Assembly: GCF_030936135.1 (NCBI RefSeq)
Contig: NC_082597.1
Location: forward strand, 74,134,495-74,198,494
Direction: 5' to 3'
Length of the DNA stretch: 64,000 bases
From: Gavia stellata
Taxonomy: Eukaryota > Chordata > Aves > Gaviiformes > Gaviidae
Part shown: in pieces, positions 38,401 to 56,400 of the stretch
Layout of the letters: each line of letters begins with the position of its first letter
Position numbering within the stretch: position 1 is the stretch's first letter
Notes under the pieces: generated by a model
Database searches by the model: none
Told to the model about the DNA's origin: nothing
The model's input: only the letters and a program-made list of their open reading frames with translations
Made by a program: the position numbers and the translations under genes

Positions 38401-40080
38401 GACAACCTTTGATGTCGCTTTTATCCCTCCTTGCATTATGTGTTCTTGTCAGTTCTTACTTCCTAACGGTGTATTTATCGTCTTCCACTTTTTTTTTCCT
38501 CTCTATGGCCTTTTACAGAGTTTCCCTTTTTCTCATTGTATCCTCCACTGTTTCTTTTAAATCTCCTTGGGATCATTCCTTTCCACCACTGATGAACAAC
38601 TTTGCTCCATGGAGGAAACCTATAGACAAAAGACCTATTTAAATGTAAGATGGAAGCAAAGAAATTCTAACGTGTAAAAAGAACAGTGTCCACTGGGAAG
38701 CCTTATGGAATATGTATTTCATCTTCCTGAAGGTGCCAGGTTGACAGCCACCATAAACCATACAGGTTTATGGTAATATCTGCCCGACAGCCCCTATGAC
38801 ATCGAATGTAGAAGGAGAGAATTTTCCAAATCGCTTAAGTGATTTGAAGATATGATTCCCATTGAAAGCTGATGGCACTTATGCTCCTAAAATAAATTAA
38901 TTACATTAATTAAGGCAAAGATTGTAAATGGAAGGTTAAGAAAGAATAAAAGATCATTCTTGCTTTGTGAATATTGTATGTCTGTGTTTTGTTTCTTTTA
39001 AACCTTAAAAAATATTGGAAATGTCAAGTTTGGTTTTTCTGATAATTGCTGGTGGACCTCCTGTGGGCATTGGGAGTGTTTTTATAGCTTTCAGATTTTC
39101 ACTTGAAGTAGCTGTGCTGTTGAATCTTAAACATAGATATTAATTTCCTAAAAGTTTATTAGGTAAAATAAATAAAAATAAATAGCAAACAGTACTAAGC
39201 TGCTTAAGAATAGTTTGTCTTCAGAAGTGTGAAATACTCTTTTTTCTGATTGTCTCTTATGTCATACTCTTACCAGCCTCCTGGTCACTATGGAGACTAT
39301 AAAATAGATAGGCCTACATGTCTAATGTAGAAAGCAGAGCAAAAATTTGCTTTCGTGTCTTCTTTACACGTTCTAAAAAAGCAATGTATGGGCCAAATTC
39401 CAGCTTTGAAAAAAGAACCTGTTAGGTTGCTTTTAGGATCACAGGCTTCTTAAAATCAGACAATATCAGTGCTTGTTTTAAAGACACAAGTATTTATTCC
39501 AGGTGTTTTTGGTTGCAAAGCCAGAAGCTTGGTTCTCATAATATTTTTTTTTTTTTTGCTGCAGATGCAGCCTCCTTGCATACCATATGGTGGTATTTAA
39601 CAGTTTCAGACTTAATCCTGAGTTTTCTTCTGCTTCGATTATTGGTTGGTTTGGGACAAAATTTTAATGTCAAGGAAACAGAGTTTTCTGTCTGAGTTTA
39701 ATTGCAGACAGGAATAATGTGCATCTCTAGATGAGGAAGGAAAAGATGAGATCTATTTAGAGCACTAAGAGATACTTTGGAAATCTCACCAAGTACAACC
39801 TGTTTCTTTTCATTAAGTGTTTCACTGTCCCTCTGTAGAACTGAAATAGGTCTCGGTTGGACCCTGGAAATGGAGAGAGACAATTTGAAAGATACAGTTG
39901 GAATGAATAGGTTCTTTTAAGAGCAAAATGTTTGCACTTTTTATGAGAGCAAGGGTAACATTGTGTAATCTTTAAAAAAGATATTGCTCAGTGAGGATAA
40001 GTCCATTGTGCAGTGACATGACTTTTCCTGTCAATCACAAAGGTGACAAGGGGGCTAGATTAAGTAAAGCTTGCCCAAGA
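35481..40080 (+). other. SOX5: SOX5 intron, unannotated stretch
   Basis: No gene or clear mobile element was found. The sequence is AT-rich with many short A/T runs. A sequence near 39391 (GGGCCAAATTCCAGC) may be a one-armed relic of the palindromic repeat family seen at 24572. Nothing else is supported. Confidence 0.7.
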
Positions 40081-40700
40081 TTAACAAAGGAAGATTATTG
40101 ACCTCATCCTGACAGGGCAGAAGCCTGTTTTATCATTAAACCTTGGAAGAGGTATTTCCTCCATAGGTGGAAAGCTGTTTGGCAATACAGAGGCAACTTT
40201 CTTGTAAACGAACAAGTCTTCCTGTGGATTCTAGCTTGGAACAGAAGCAGAAGACGTGAAACGTGGGCCAGTCCTTTTTTTTTGTTGCTGTCGGGGGGGC
40301 AGGGGAAGAAGGGCCTAGGGTGTTTGATTTAGCGGGATCTGTGTAGGTCCTTGCCTGCCTTTCCGAAGTGGGAAAAGCAAGAAGCAGCAGCATCATCAGG
40401 TGTTGGTGAGTACAGTCCCAGCCCAGAGTTGGATGAAATGTTGTGCCAGCACACATTAGCAGAGCAATTCGCAATGCAAATGAACAATAGAGCCCCATCC
40501 ACGAAGCAGCTGCTAACTGCATAAAACTGTTACCAGGATTAACAGTGCCAGAGGCTGGAATGTAATCAAACTTGAACAGGTGAAATGGGTATGCAGCTGA
40601 GAGAGGCTGTTCTCCGGTAAAAGAGTGTCTGTTTTTCCATTGTTTTGGTGACTGAGAGATAGGTCGCGTGTGTAGCTTGATGGACTTCATTTTAAAATGT
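40081..40700 (+). other. SOX5: Candidate regulatory island in the SOX5 intron
   Basis: The stretch is more GC-balanced and less repetitive than its flanks, and it carries an octamer/SOX motif pair at 40474-40490. A 184-codon open frame crosses it on the minus strand (40136-40690), but that frame has no recognisable domain and contains codons from a run of Gs and Ts. I think it reflects unusual composition rather than a gene. The regulatory reading is inference. Confidence 0.35.
40474..40490 (+). promoter_or_regulatory. Adjacent POU octamer and SOX-type motifs
   Basis: The perfect octamer ATGCAAAT (40474-40481) is directly followed by GAACAATAG (40482-40490), which contains the AACAAT SOX core. 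SOX and POU factors are known to bind adjacent sites cooperatively. The relative orientation here differs from the classical SOX-then-octamer arrangement. Motif presence is direct; function is inferred. Confidence 0.3.
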
Positions 40701-46718
<6,018 letters not shown>

Positions 46719-47530
46719 ATCATAGAATAGTACATTGGAAGGGACCTCAAGGATCGTCTCGTCCAACCTTTCTTGCCAAAAGCACGGTCTAGACAAGATG
46801 GCCCAGCACCCTGTTCAGCTGAATCTTAAAAGTGTCCAATGTTGGGGATCCCACCGCTTCCCTGGGGAGGTTATTCCAATGGCTGATTGTTCTCATTGTG
46901 AAAAATTTTCCTCATGTCCAATCGGAATCTCCCCAGGAGTCACTTGTACCCATTACCCCTCATCTTTTTTATGTGTCTCGTTGTAAAATGGGAGTCTCCA
47001 TCTTCTTTGTAGCCACCCTTTAAATACTGGAACATGGTGGTAAGGTCTTCCCCAAGCCTTCTTTTCTCAAGGCTGAACAAACCCAGTTTTCTCAGCCTTT
47101 CCTCATATGGCAGGCTTCCCAGTCCTTGGATCCAGTCCTTGGATCATCTTTGTGGACCTTCTCTGGACCCTCTCCAGCCTGTCCACATCTTTTTTGCATA
47201 GTGGGGACCAAAACTGAACACAGTATCCAGGTGTACAAAAACTGAGTAGAGTGGGATAATGACTTCTTTATCTCTGCTGGTGATGCTGTTGTTGATGAAA
47301 CACAGCATCCTCTTGGCTTTCTTCGCCACAGCAGCACACTGTTCACTCATATTGAGTTTGTTGTCCACCAGGACCCTGAGGTCCCTTTCCACAGAGCTGC
47401 TCCCCAGACAGGGAGATCCCAGCCTGTGCTGCACTCCTGGATTATCTTTTCCCAGGTGCAAGACCTGACACTTGCTCTTGTTGAACTTCCTAAGGTTCTT
47501 GTTAGCCCACTCTTCCAGCCTATTCAGGTC
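46719..47530 (-). mobile_element. CR1 LINE fragment with decayed reverse-transcriptase C-terminus
   Basis: The longest transposable element here, about 810 bp on the minus strand. The 3' end at 46719-46730 reads in antisense as the CR1 terminal octamer type (CATAGAATAG). The minus strand encodes the C-terminal reverse-transcriptase region: LEEWANKNLRKFNKSKCQ, then VERDLRVLVDNKLNMSEQC, VAKKAKRMLCFINNSITSR and [14 protein letters not shown]. This frame stays open until 47144. There a 13-bp tandem duplication (47120-47145) and nearby changes shift the frame, and the remainder continues in other frames to the 3' UTR. The element is 5'-truncated at about 47530; sequence beyond that is not CR1-like. 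The open frame extends into unique intron sequence as far as 47701 by chance. It is a non-functional copy. Confidence 0.96.
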
Positions 47531-50500
47531 AAATGAATTTCCACATGAATAAGAAAAGTTACAAGTGGGAATCTTTGGTAGTACATGTAGGTAACAGTTC
47601 AACAATGCATGATCATTGTGTATTTCAGTAATAATTTTTAGTCTTGCTAGTTCATGGAGCTTTGTAGGAAGACCAAGAATCTTGGCTAAGCTTTGCTGCA
47701 TTATGTCAGCAACAATAATATAATACTTTATTTCTCTTTGGGAAGAAAGGGAAACATTTGCACCAGTAGCTGAGGTTTAATTAAATCAATTTCCTGTGAA
47801 TCTTTCAAAGACCAGACATGAGCCAGATTCCCATTTCTCTAGGTACTCAAAAGTTTATGTATTATTTAACTTGTACAATGGACTGTGTTTGCTCTGGTTT
47901 TATTGTTTGAAATTGTCTTCTGAATTACAGTGGGAAATGTGCTTTTGAAGCATTCTTTCAAATGGTCTGTTTCTTCAAAACTGGAAAAAAGAGAAGGGCT
48001 GGGTAGGCAACTTTAGGTCTCGATCCAAACCTCGTATCAGTCAGGGAAAGGACTTCTCTTTTCTTAAATGGGTTTTGAGGACAAATGAGATATTCCAAAA
48101 TATTGATAACAGGTCTGACTGTTTTTAAGAAACTTTACTGATATTAGGTAAATAGTTTACTTAAATTATGTTTGTTTGAAAGTAAGAGTTATAATTTGTA
48201 AATTTTGTCAGTAAAGGACAAGGATTTTTACAGTGTTGTGAAACATACTGCTCAGAGTGCATGAATGCACACGTGTATGTATGCATATATGTAAGCACAT
48301 ACATGTACCCACACATGCGCTGACAAGGGAAGCATCACTGTTCGTATAAATGGTTTCCATGTTGATGTGTTGTATGTATGCCCTTGGTTAATGTCCCCTG
48401 TAGGAAGCCATGCTACCTACTCATTCCTAAGAACTTTCCAAAAGCTTGTCACTTGCTTTTCCTCCTTGCATATGTGTATGGTTTTAGTTTTCACAGGGAT
48501 TTATACTTAGCTTTAAAGCTCCATGCTCTTTTTTTCCCCTAAACTTGCCATTTTACTCTTGCTGTATGAAAGTATGTGATTGACAATGAGTCATGCTGAC
48601 ATAGAGACATAGAGTGTTTCAGTGAATCTAAAACTTGTGGAATTTTACTCATTGCTAATACAGTGCTCATTTTTCTTCTCTTCAATTCTACAGAAAAACC
48701 TTATATGCAGCTTTAGCATTAGGCCCCCAAAGGCATAAACCTATTAGTGAAGTCACACAATGTTATTTTACATGAAACATTCTGTCCTTTCTAACTTGAA
48801 CTTCAGAAGAGGAGTCAGTCCCCTTTTATTCCTGGTATACAATAATGAAGATAATGGAGTGGGTTTGGAGAAGCCTTATATACTGTGACAGACCTCAAGC
48901 CCCTGCCCTGAGGGTCGTCTGAAGACCACAGGATTCCTTTTGCAGCTAAAATCATTAGGCGAATGAGATACAGGCATGTTTTTCTTCTGTTTTCTTAAGG
49001 CATCAGAGGATGGCAGACACTCTCTGTCTTTCTGTTCTCTTCATTTGTAGAAATGAAATGGAAATCTCTTTGAAGTCACTGAGCTTGACACAAGTTCATG
49101 AAAGCAAAGACCAAAGCAGCCACTTAGCTTTTTCTTGCACTATTAATGGGATTGGATTGCTGTATTTTAATTTATGGTCTGTGCTTGTGTAAAATTAAAT
49201 CTCTGAAATCTGTGTAGCCTTTCCTCTAAACTTATGGCTTGGCTTCTTGGGAAGAAAATAGGCAAACAAGTAAATTCTCTCCTGTTTTTAGAATAGGCCA
49301 GAGTACTCACTGGCTCTTTACATCCCCTAATTTTTGGTTAAGAATCAATCTTCTTTATCCATTTTGGCAGTATATGTTTGTAACAGGTTATGTATCTGTC
49401 TGTTTATCTTTAAAACTTACGTACTGTATCTTCTGAGGCCAGATTGATGTTATTGTACAGAATTTGTAGGAATTCAGGATAAAAGGGATCATATGGGCAT
49501 CTACCTGACCACAGAGACTGTGCATATGAGCGTGTGCACCTGTGGGTACACTCATTCATCTGCATGGCTCATTCTTCTATGATAAGGACCTCTGAAACTC
49601 AATTTGGTTTGGCCGTTTACATGAATACTTTGAATTTTATATAAATACATGTACCCAGATATACATATATATAAAGTGCATGTAATATATATATTTAGAC
49701 ACAAGAATTATGTATATATAGTGTTTAATATTGTTCCTACTCCAAAATTTCGATCTACTAGTCCTTAGGTCTTCTGAGCAGGAACAATTAATCTCAAGTG
49801 TTTAGTAAGCAGGTAATATGTATGTTTGTGGGGTTTTAACAGTCAATGTGAGTACTAGAGCCTTATGTATTATAATATGCTGCAATACTATAAGTAATTA
49901 CTTTGTCAGAAAGAAAGGGATGAAAAAGGTCTCTCGGGCATGATTTTTGTCTTCTGAACATCCCCCAAAGGCTATTTGTGTTTGATGTTTAAGTTTACAT
50001 TATAAATCACAACACCTGTTCTTGTGGTAATTTAAATGGCTGTTGTTAAAGCAGTTCTGTAGTCTGTAAAAGTGAACCATATTGAATTTAGGCTCTCCAG
50101 TTGAAATAAGATCCCAGAATATCTCCTAATATTATCAAACTTTTAATCAGCATATCTTGTCAAGAAAACAAGAGGTCTCCCTCTTCTTAAGCCATAAATT
50201 CCAAAGCAGGCCATTAATGGGCACAAGAAGGGAGTCCTTTGAAATGCCGACTCTTGTTTTTAATTCGCATCTGATGAGATGGGAAGAAATAAAGTGAACA
50301 GATTTGGGAAAAGCTTAAGGATACTCTAACTGGTTGAGGTTTGAATTTCTTTTATTTGGTTCTTCACTGTCCCTTTGACAAAGTATGTGTTGAAGAGGCT
50401 TTGTAATGCTGTCCTGCTGAAGGACAAACAAGGATACTTTGCAGCTGAGTACTTCTAAGTTTTGTTCATACACTCCTGCTGCTGTGGAAGGATGCTTCAA

Positions 50501-51729
50501 GTGCATTGTGGTTCCATGTTCATCTATGCAGTCTGTCACCAGAAAATGTGTCTTTTCTTGTAGAGCAAGCCAGTATCAGACTTCCATGTACTTCTTTCAA
50601 AGGCCCTGCCATGTGGAATTGTGCATTCATATACTGCTGATAAAAATAAAAAATAATTTTAAAAAAAATTCAAACAATGAAGTTTATGAAATAGGCCTAT
50701 GTGAAGAGAAGGCACTGTTAAATGCTGTGGTGGCGTAAACCTTTATTAACAAGTGCTTTAACTCTAGAACAGAGGTAGCCTAGTTTGAAGCCCTGCCAGC
50801 TCTTACTTGCTCAAAGTGAAATTTATTCGTCACCTTCAGTTTTTAAGTGTTTTCCTTCCTAATAGTTTAGCCTGACAGTCACGGTTTATTTCAGTGGATG
50901 TTTTCAAAATTTGCTTAGATTCCCTTCCAAGTCTCTCTTGCTTACATCCTCAAAGGTTTGTAGCTTTTGGATTTTTCTTTTCTCTTTTGATAAAGGCTTC
51001 TGAGGTGCTGATACAGCATCTTAAATATAGAAGAAAGCATTATGGTCAAGTGAGATTCAGAAAATGTGTGCTTTTGGAGAGAAGATGCAGCCCCTCTCCC
51101 CCTCCCTGTTTTAGAATGAAAGTCTTCTCTGATGGGTGGATCTCCACAACTAAAGTTTCCTTCCAGGGTACATTCACTCCATAATATTGGACAAGCAGCA
51201 GGCAAAGCAAAATGCTTGATCTCTCACTTCCCATCTTTTACAGTGCAGTGTATCAGTGGTTCACCAAGACCAAAATAATTATTTGGGCTCCTGACTGCCC
51301 CTAATTGCCCGAGTAACCAGAGTCTGCAACAGCCATGAATAATTTCAATAGGTGTTTTCAAAACTTGCTGCCACTCTTACCCCCGGATCATTTTGATGTG
51401 CCTGTTGCCCCCAATGTATTCCAGCTAGATGAGTTTGCAGTCTGCCTTCATTTTTTGCTTGCTCTGTCTTTTCTTTTTTTTAAATTTCCCCCTCCCCCAG
51501 AAAAACCATTAACTTTCTGAGCGTCATTTCAGTCCTTGGATCATTGCTGGAGAAACCGTCTGACCCAGACTGGTAATATACAAATATACATGAGGGAGTG
51601 TGCCAGCTCTTTCTGTATGCTTATGTGCCACAGCTTTTGGGGATGTCATTTATTCAAGAGTGAAGAGCGAGCCACCTGTTTCTCAGGCCTCTTGTCCCTC
51701 ATATTAGAGGTTCAAGCCCTTGCTGAATA
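47531..51729 (+). other. SOX5: SOX5 intron, unannotated stretch
   Basis: No gene was recognised. 48260-48325 is a degenerate alternating purine/pyrimidine (TG/CA, TATG) patch, and 49660-49720 is TATATA-rich. Open frames are short and unremarkable. Confidence 0.75.
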
Positions 51730-52430
51730 GTAACATCTTAATCTGGGCAACATGCACAACATTTAGCTGAAACCTATTTGTCGAGCTAGTGGGGTTTGTG
51801 GGATTTTTTTTTCCCTCTCTCTTACCCCCGAGGCGCTTGTCACGACCGTGCATATTAAAATTAATCAGACCTCCCAGGCTTGTGTGACTGTATGGTTTAA
51901 CATGAAGAAGTGGATATCAAGCATTTGCCCTAATTAAATAGGCCTGCTTGGTTTTGTTCTAGTGGATACTTGTTTTTTTTTTTAATAAGAGCTGCTTATG
52001 GAGGAGGCACGGCCAGCTCTAGAGTTAGTGGAGAGCTCACTTCAAAGTTTTCCCCACCACCTGCGCCCAGGATGCTGAGACCTGAAGGGCTCCCCGTGTT
52101 CTTTCTTAACAGCACAATTTGTGGGAAGTAAGTGGGGGGGGGGGGAAGGGGGAAATACGGCCAAATGAGCGTGAGAGCGATCAGGGAAGGAGAGGCGAGG
52201 AGCTGGGACGAGCATGTGGATTGGCTTTTTGAAGTTGATTAAGATGACCTATCATCCTGTCTGATTAGCTTTAAATCTCAGTCTGTGCCATGAGCTATTC
52301 ACAAGGCTGTCTTGTGTCTTCTGTTTACCAGAAGCAAGGGAAAGCCTCTAGTACGGCAAGGAGCAACATTTGCAACAACTCCCACTTGCTTGTTTAGCTA
52401 ATGAAGTAGCCTTGTAAAAACACTCTTAAG
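51730..52430 (+). other. SOX5: Candidate regulatory island in the SOX5 intron
   Basis: Low in stops-by-homopolymer and rich in homeodomain-like sites (ATTAAAATTAATCAG, CCTAATTAAATAGG, CTGATTAGCTTTAAATC). It also contains GC-rich blocks and a run of Gs at 52133-52144. It resembles the composition of conserved non-coding elements near developmental regulators. This is an impression from motifs, not an alignment. Confidence 0.35.
52133..52144. repeat. G homopolymer
   Basis: About 12-13 consecutive G residues followed by AAGGGGG. Prone to sequencing error and length variation; G-quadruplex-capable together with the flanking G runs. Confidence 0.8.
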
Positions 52431-54229
52431 TTTGAAGCTGTTGCTTACTTTTATTAGTTAGGTATCTGTTTAACGTTGATATTTTTAAGGTGGTTTGAAT
52501 GTTGCCAGTTTTACACAAATGTATACATCTCATGCATTGTAAATAAGCTGTACTGGGAAGATAGAACTCCTTTAATCATCTTTTCTTCCCATACAGTTTC
52601 ATTGTATTGTGGTTTCTGCATTGCATCAGGAGAAAACATGCTATATGCATGTGATTTCTATACTGTAATGTATAAATTCAAAAAGCACTCAAAAAGAGTA
52701 AAGGAGAGTTGGGGGGAACCCTAAAACCTGTTAGATAGTAATTAAGGACTGATACCATTTAGCAATTCAACAAGTTAATTTTAGCCAAAAAATAGTAGAA
52801 AATTTGGAACGGTCAACATTTTTCGGCAAAATGTTTCATTGGAAATGATATTTTTTGTTTTTAGATGTTTAAGATGATTAATCTGAAAGAGAAATGAAAA
52901 CATTTCAATTAGGGTTAAATAAAACATTTTGGGTCAGGTGGAAACAGCTTTTCCCCTGACTTGGTTTGGCAGCTGAAATGAAAAAATTCAAACTAGTCAA
53001 ATGAAAATGAGTTTCAAAGCCTGGAAAGGTTGCGGGGGTGTTTTTGTATCTAATGACCTGAGGAGGACAAATGAGCAGTTGTTATAAAGACACTTAAATG
53101 TATCTGAATGTTATGTGCTGTGGTTTTGAGGGTAAACTGTAATATTTTAGTCAGAAAAGCTTTCAAAATTTGATTTCCTCCAAATGTGAAAATGTCTATG
53201 TCTTCTGAAGCCTCAGTCAGAAAAGTTTTGCAGCACCTAGGGCATTTCATTTTGAAACAGATTTTGGGAGTTTATCATACTTCATATGTTAGACATACTT
53301 GTCATGTCTTTGCAGCAGAAACCTGTGAGTCTATTCTTAGAGGGCCTAAAAATCTGCAGTCATTACACCCCCAGAATTTGATTTTGCTTTCTATTAAAAT
53401 TCTTGCAATCCAGTACGCAGTAAAAAAGCAAAGCTTTATTTATCTGTTTCCATAACAGTTCAAATCGTTGAAGTAAAACCCAGCAGGTAGGATGATACTC
53501 CATTGATTTAAAAATTTATTGCATGTCTGTGCACTAACTTGTTGCCATCTTTCTCTCTCGAAGTATTATTATTCTTCCTATTTTATTTTTCATTTCAAAC
53601 CTTGGCACAACCCAAATGTAAAGAACCATATTGACACTGCCAAGCATCTGCCTGGTGCTTGACAGCATCATAGAAACCCTTCCACTGTTTCATCTGGGTT
53701 GCTATTAGTTATTTAACAACACAATGCAAACGGTGCGGTGTGGGTGTGTATGAAATGGAAAGAAAGGTTGAGGTGGGGGGAAGGAGCCCTGTACAAGTAA
53801 ATACGTCTTTCATCATACCTTTTGTTTGGTCTGTTTGCTGGGTGCTATTCAGTAGTGAATAGAAGTTGTTTGATGGTTCTGCAAAAGGGTAAGAAACCTT
53901 TATTCTGCTGCGTTTGTCTCAGTCCAGAAAGTTTTCTGCTTTTGTTTTTCTTGCCTCACTTTGTTGTCACCTGTCTGTTGTTGAAGGGTTTTTGTCGTTC
54001 CTGTTTAGCTGCTGTGTCGTAAGCTGAGACTTATGAAACGCTCCTTATTGAGCAAGTGATCTTGTACAGGTGAAGTGGACATTTCGAGAGCTTTGAAAGG
54101 TTTGCCGTGGCAGTCTTGGGGGCAATAGAGTTCTTTCAACTTGTGTTTTAATTTATTTATTTAGCCAGGGGATGAAAGTAAAAAGTGAACGAAGAGAAAA
54201 ATCAGTCTCTGCTTTCTGCTGAAGAATGC
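52431..54229 (+). other. SOX5: SOX5 intron, unannotated stretch
   Basis: No gene was recognised. 52790-53030 is rich in AAATGTTTCATT, GAAATGAAAACATTTC and similar words. It includes a perfect GAAATG-AAAA-CATTTC hairpin at 52891-52906 and could be another very old repeat, but I cannot name it. Confidence 0.7.
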
Positions 54230-55150
54230 CCTGTTAGCACTGTTGCGACTTGGTAAGGCTTTCTGAGATGTTTAGCCTTGATTTAATTCGTATTTAAGAT
54301 CTCTCCTCCCAGCACATTAATATATTGTCAATGTAGAATGCATTGCATGGTGTAATTACTGAAGAGAGCAGTAGTTGGGAAAACAGACGGTAATTGAACA
54401 CATGGCTGTTTATTACAACAGGACAGTGCTCCTACGCTGGTATTTAGGCCATTAATAGGGAAGAATTGATTTGTTGTTTTAAGATGAATTCAATCACTGT
54501 TGCTTAGGCCTTTGTTTGTTCAGGCCGAGTTATGCTTTGTTTGTGTTATGTGCCCAAGAGGTTTACACACCACAGCGTGGCATTAGTCATGCAGAGGGCT
54601 TGGGAGCAGAGAGCCATTTAAACGAACAAAGGACATTTTTCTTTTTGGCTCTGTTTATCTTCCTCTCTAGTTTTGTTACCCTCCAATCTATCTCCATCTC
54701 TCTCTCCCTCTTTCTCCCCCCTCCTTTCCGCCCAAAACATTTTTGATCAATGCAGAGGTCCTCCTGCTTTCTTCTTTCCCCCTCCTCTTTATTCACCCTC
54801 CTGAAGACAAATGGAGCTCTGACTGACAGGTGGCAACATGGGGTTGCGTCGCGGTGTAAATAGGAGTGGTTGCTCCCAAGTTTGTGCAAGGAAGAATTGG
54901 GGTAGGGGTCTGGGGGGGGAGGAGCGTTCAACTTGGGGGAAAATGATTAATTTAAAAGCGAACAGAGCAGGAATGAGATGTACCACTGCGTGTCTCAACT
55001 CTGGTGTTTTTGAAAGAGGGAACGCGCGCACCTTCTGTGGCTCCTGCTGGCTGGCACTCTGGTGGGGCCCTGTGCAGGCCACATCCCGGGATTTAATGAG
55101 CCTTCTGCCCGCTTCTCCTTTTTCCTGATGTGAGTCGGAGGGAGGAAGAG
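54230..55150 (+). other. SOX5: GC-richer candidate regulatory island in the SOX5 intron
   Basis: Contains a SOX-type site (CCTTTGTTT, 54509-54517), a pyrimidine-rich tract (54661-54735) and G runs at 54899-54919 with quadruplex potential. There are also several CpGs around 54846-54853 and 55022-55030. Overlapping open frames of up to 133 codons occur on both strands, a sign of composition rather than coding. An alternative promoter or an enhancer are both possible; neither is shown. Confidence 0.35.
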
Positions 55151-55294
55151 AGAACCAATATGTCTGAAGTTGAATTCCTGGTCTCCCCATTGTGAGCAGT
55201 ATGGTTTATATTTTAGGCTCATTGTGCTTGAGAGGAATCTCGTCTTGATTTATTTCTGAGTGTGGGAGAGTTAATAGACACTTCAGAATGATGT

Positions 55295-55373
55295 GGGCCA
55301 AATTCTGCTCTCAGGTGTAAGTTCACAACTCCCACAGAATACGCAAGAGCTTTAAGAAGGCAACATTTGACCC
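55295..55373. repeat. Palindromic MITE-like relic
   Basis: The left end GGGCCAAATTCTGCTCTCAG and the right end GCAACATTTGACCC are imperfect inverted repeats (11 of 14 bases by eye). The interior is decayed. The terminal word matches a palindromic repeat I recall as widespread in sauropsid introns; the family name is not certain. Confidence 0.5.
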
Positions 55374-56367
55374 AATACAGGATTTGTAAAGAACCCAAGA
55401 TGAATTGGTTTTTTACCCCTATACAGACAGGCATTATGCCTGTTCCTAGAAAGAGTGTTATTAAGAGGACTGAAAGGTAACAGCAACAACAAAGTCTGTG
55501 CAGTCATCAATTGCTAGAAACTTGCATTTCCTAGATGGTGAGATACTTGTATCTAAGTAATGTAGCACATGATGCATTAGCACCCAAACTTGCCTTTTGG
55601 AGGTATAGAAGGTACTAGCTTATACAGCACAAGGAAGCAGAGCCACAGATGTGTGACATGGAGAGCCAGATTCTTCCTGTCAGGAAGAAATAGCAATTTA
55701 GCATACACGTTCATATGCTGCAACATGCAGGGAAGGATGTGAACCTCAGTTGTTCATCTGAGCCTTTTAGCCATAATTAATTAAATTATTGAATCTCTGA
55801 ATAAATAATAGAAGCACAGGAGATGACAGCTAGAAGAGGATCTGAAGTCACACAGTGTTTTTATCCATGCCTACAAGCATAGGCAATTGGTTGTGTGGGG
55901 GACATGCTACTTGGCAATTACTCACAAATATTTTCTAAATATCTAGGAAGTGTAGTTGCAAAGGCCCAGCCCATATGCCCAAGGGGAAACTTCCTTCCCA
56001 CCTCAAAACAAAACCTCAGAACAAGTATTGTATTGCTCAGCCAATAAGCAAGAATGATACATACAACCCCGAAGTTAGAACTTGTGTCCAAGTACTTTAT
56101 CAGAAAGGAAAAGTGTCTCTCCTGACTTGGAAGTGGTTATCCAAGTGTCCTGTTTTTCCAGTACAGTGTGGAATGTTGCATTAGTTTTGTACTGTAGATT
56201 AGTCCACACAATCTCAAGGTAAATAGTCTAGAGACAAAGATCACATGGAAGAAGAAAAAAACTCTCAGTTTTGTATGCATCCTTGATCTTTTTTTGCTAA
56301 ACCTTTTTTTTTTTCTTTTCTGTTTTGCCCACAACACATATCCCATTTCAGTAACTGACCGTCTTAT

Positions 56368-56400
56368 CCCCCCCAGAGTCAGGCACTGGGGGGGGGGGGG
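56368..56400. repeat. GC-only hairpin with G13 run
   Basis: CCCCCCCAG (56368-56376) and CTGGGGGGG (56386-56394) are perfect inverted repeats with a 9-base loop. The G run continues to 56400 (13 Gs). It can form a very stable stem and is likely hard to sequence accurately. Confidence 0.85.

Noticed and set aside
40136..40690. 184-codon open frame on the minus strand
   Set aside because: No recognisable domain, no splice or start context, composition driven by a GC-balanced island; a poly-lysine/proline-like patch comes from a T/G run. Treated as chance.
47144..47701. 185-codon minus-strand frame as a host gene
   Set aside because: The C-terminal two thirds are CR1 reverse transcriptase; the first part is unique intron sequence read through by chance.
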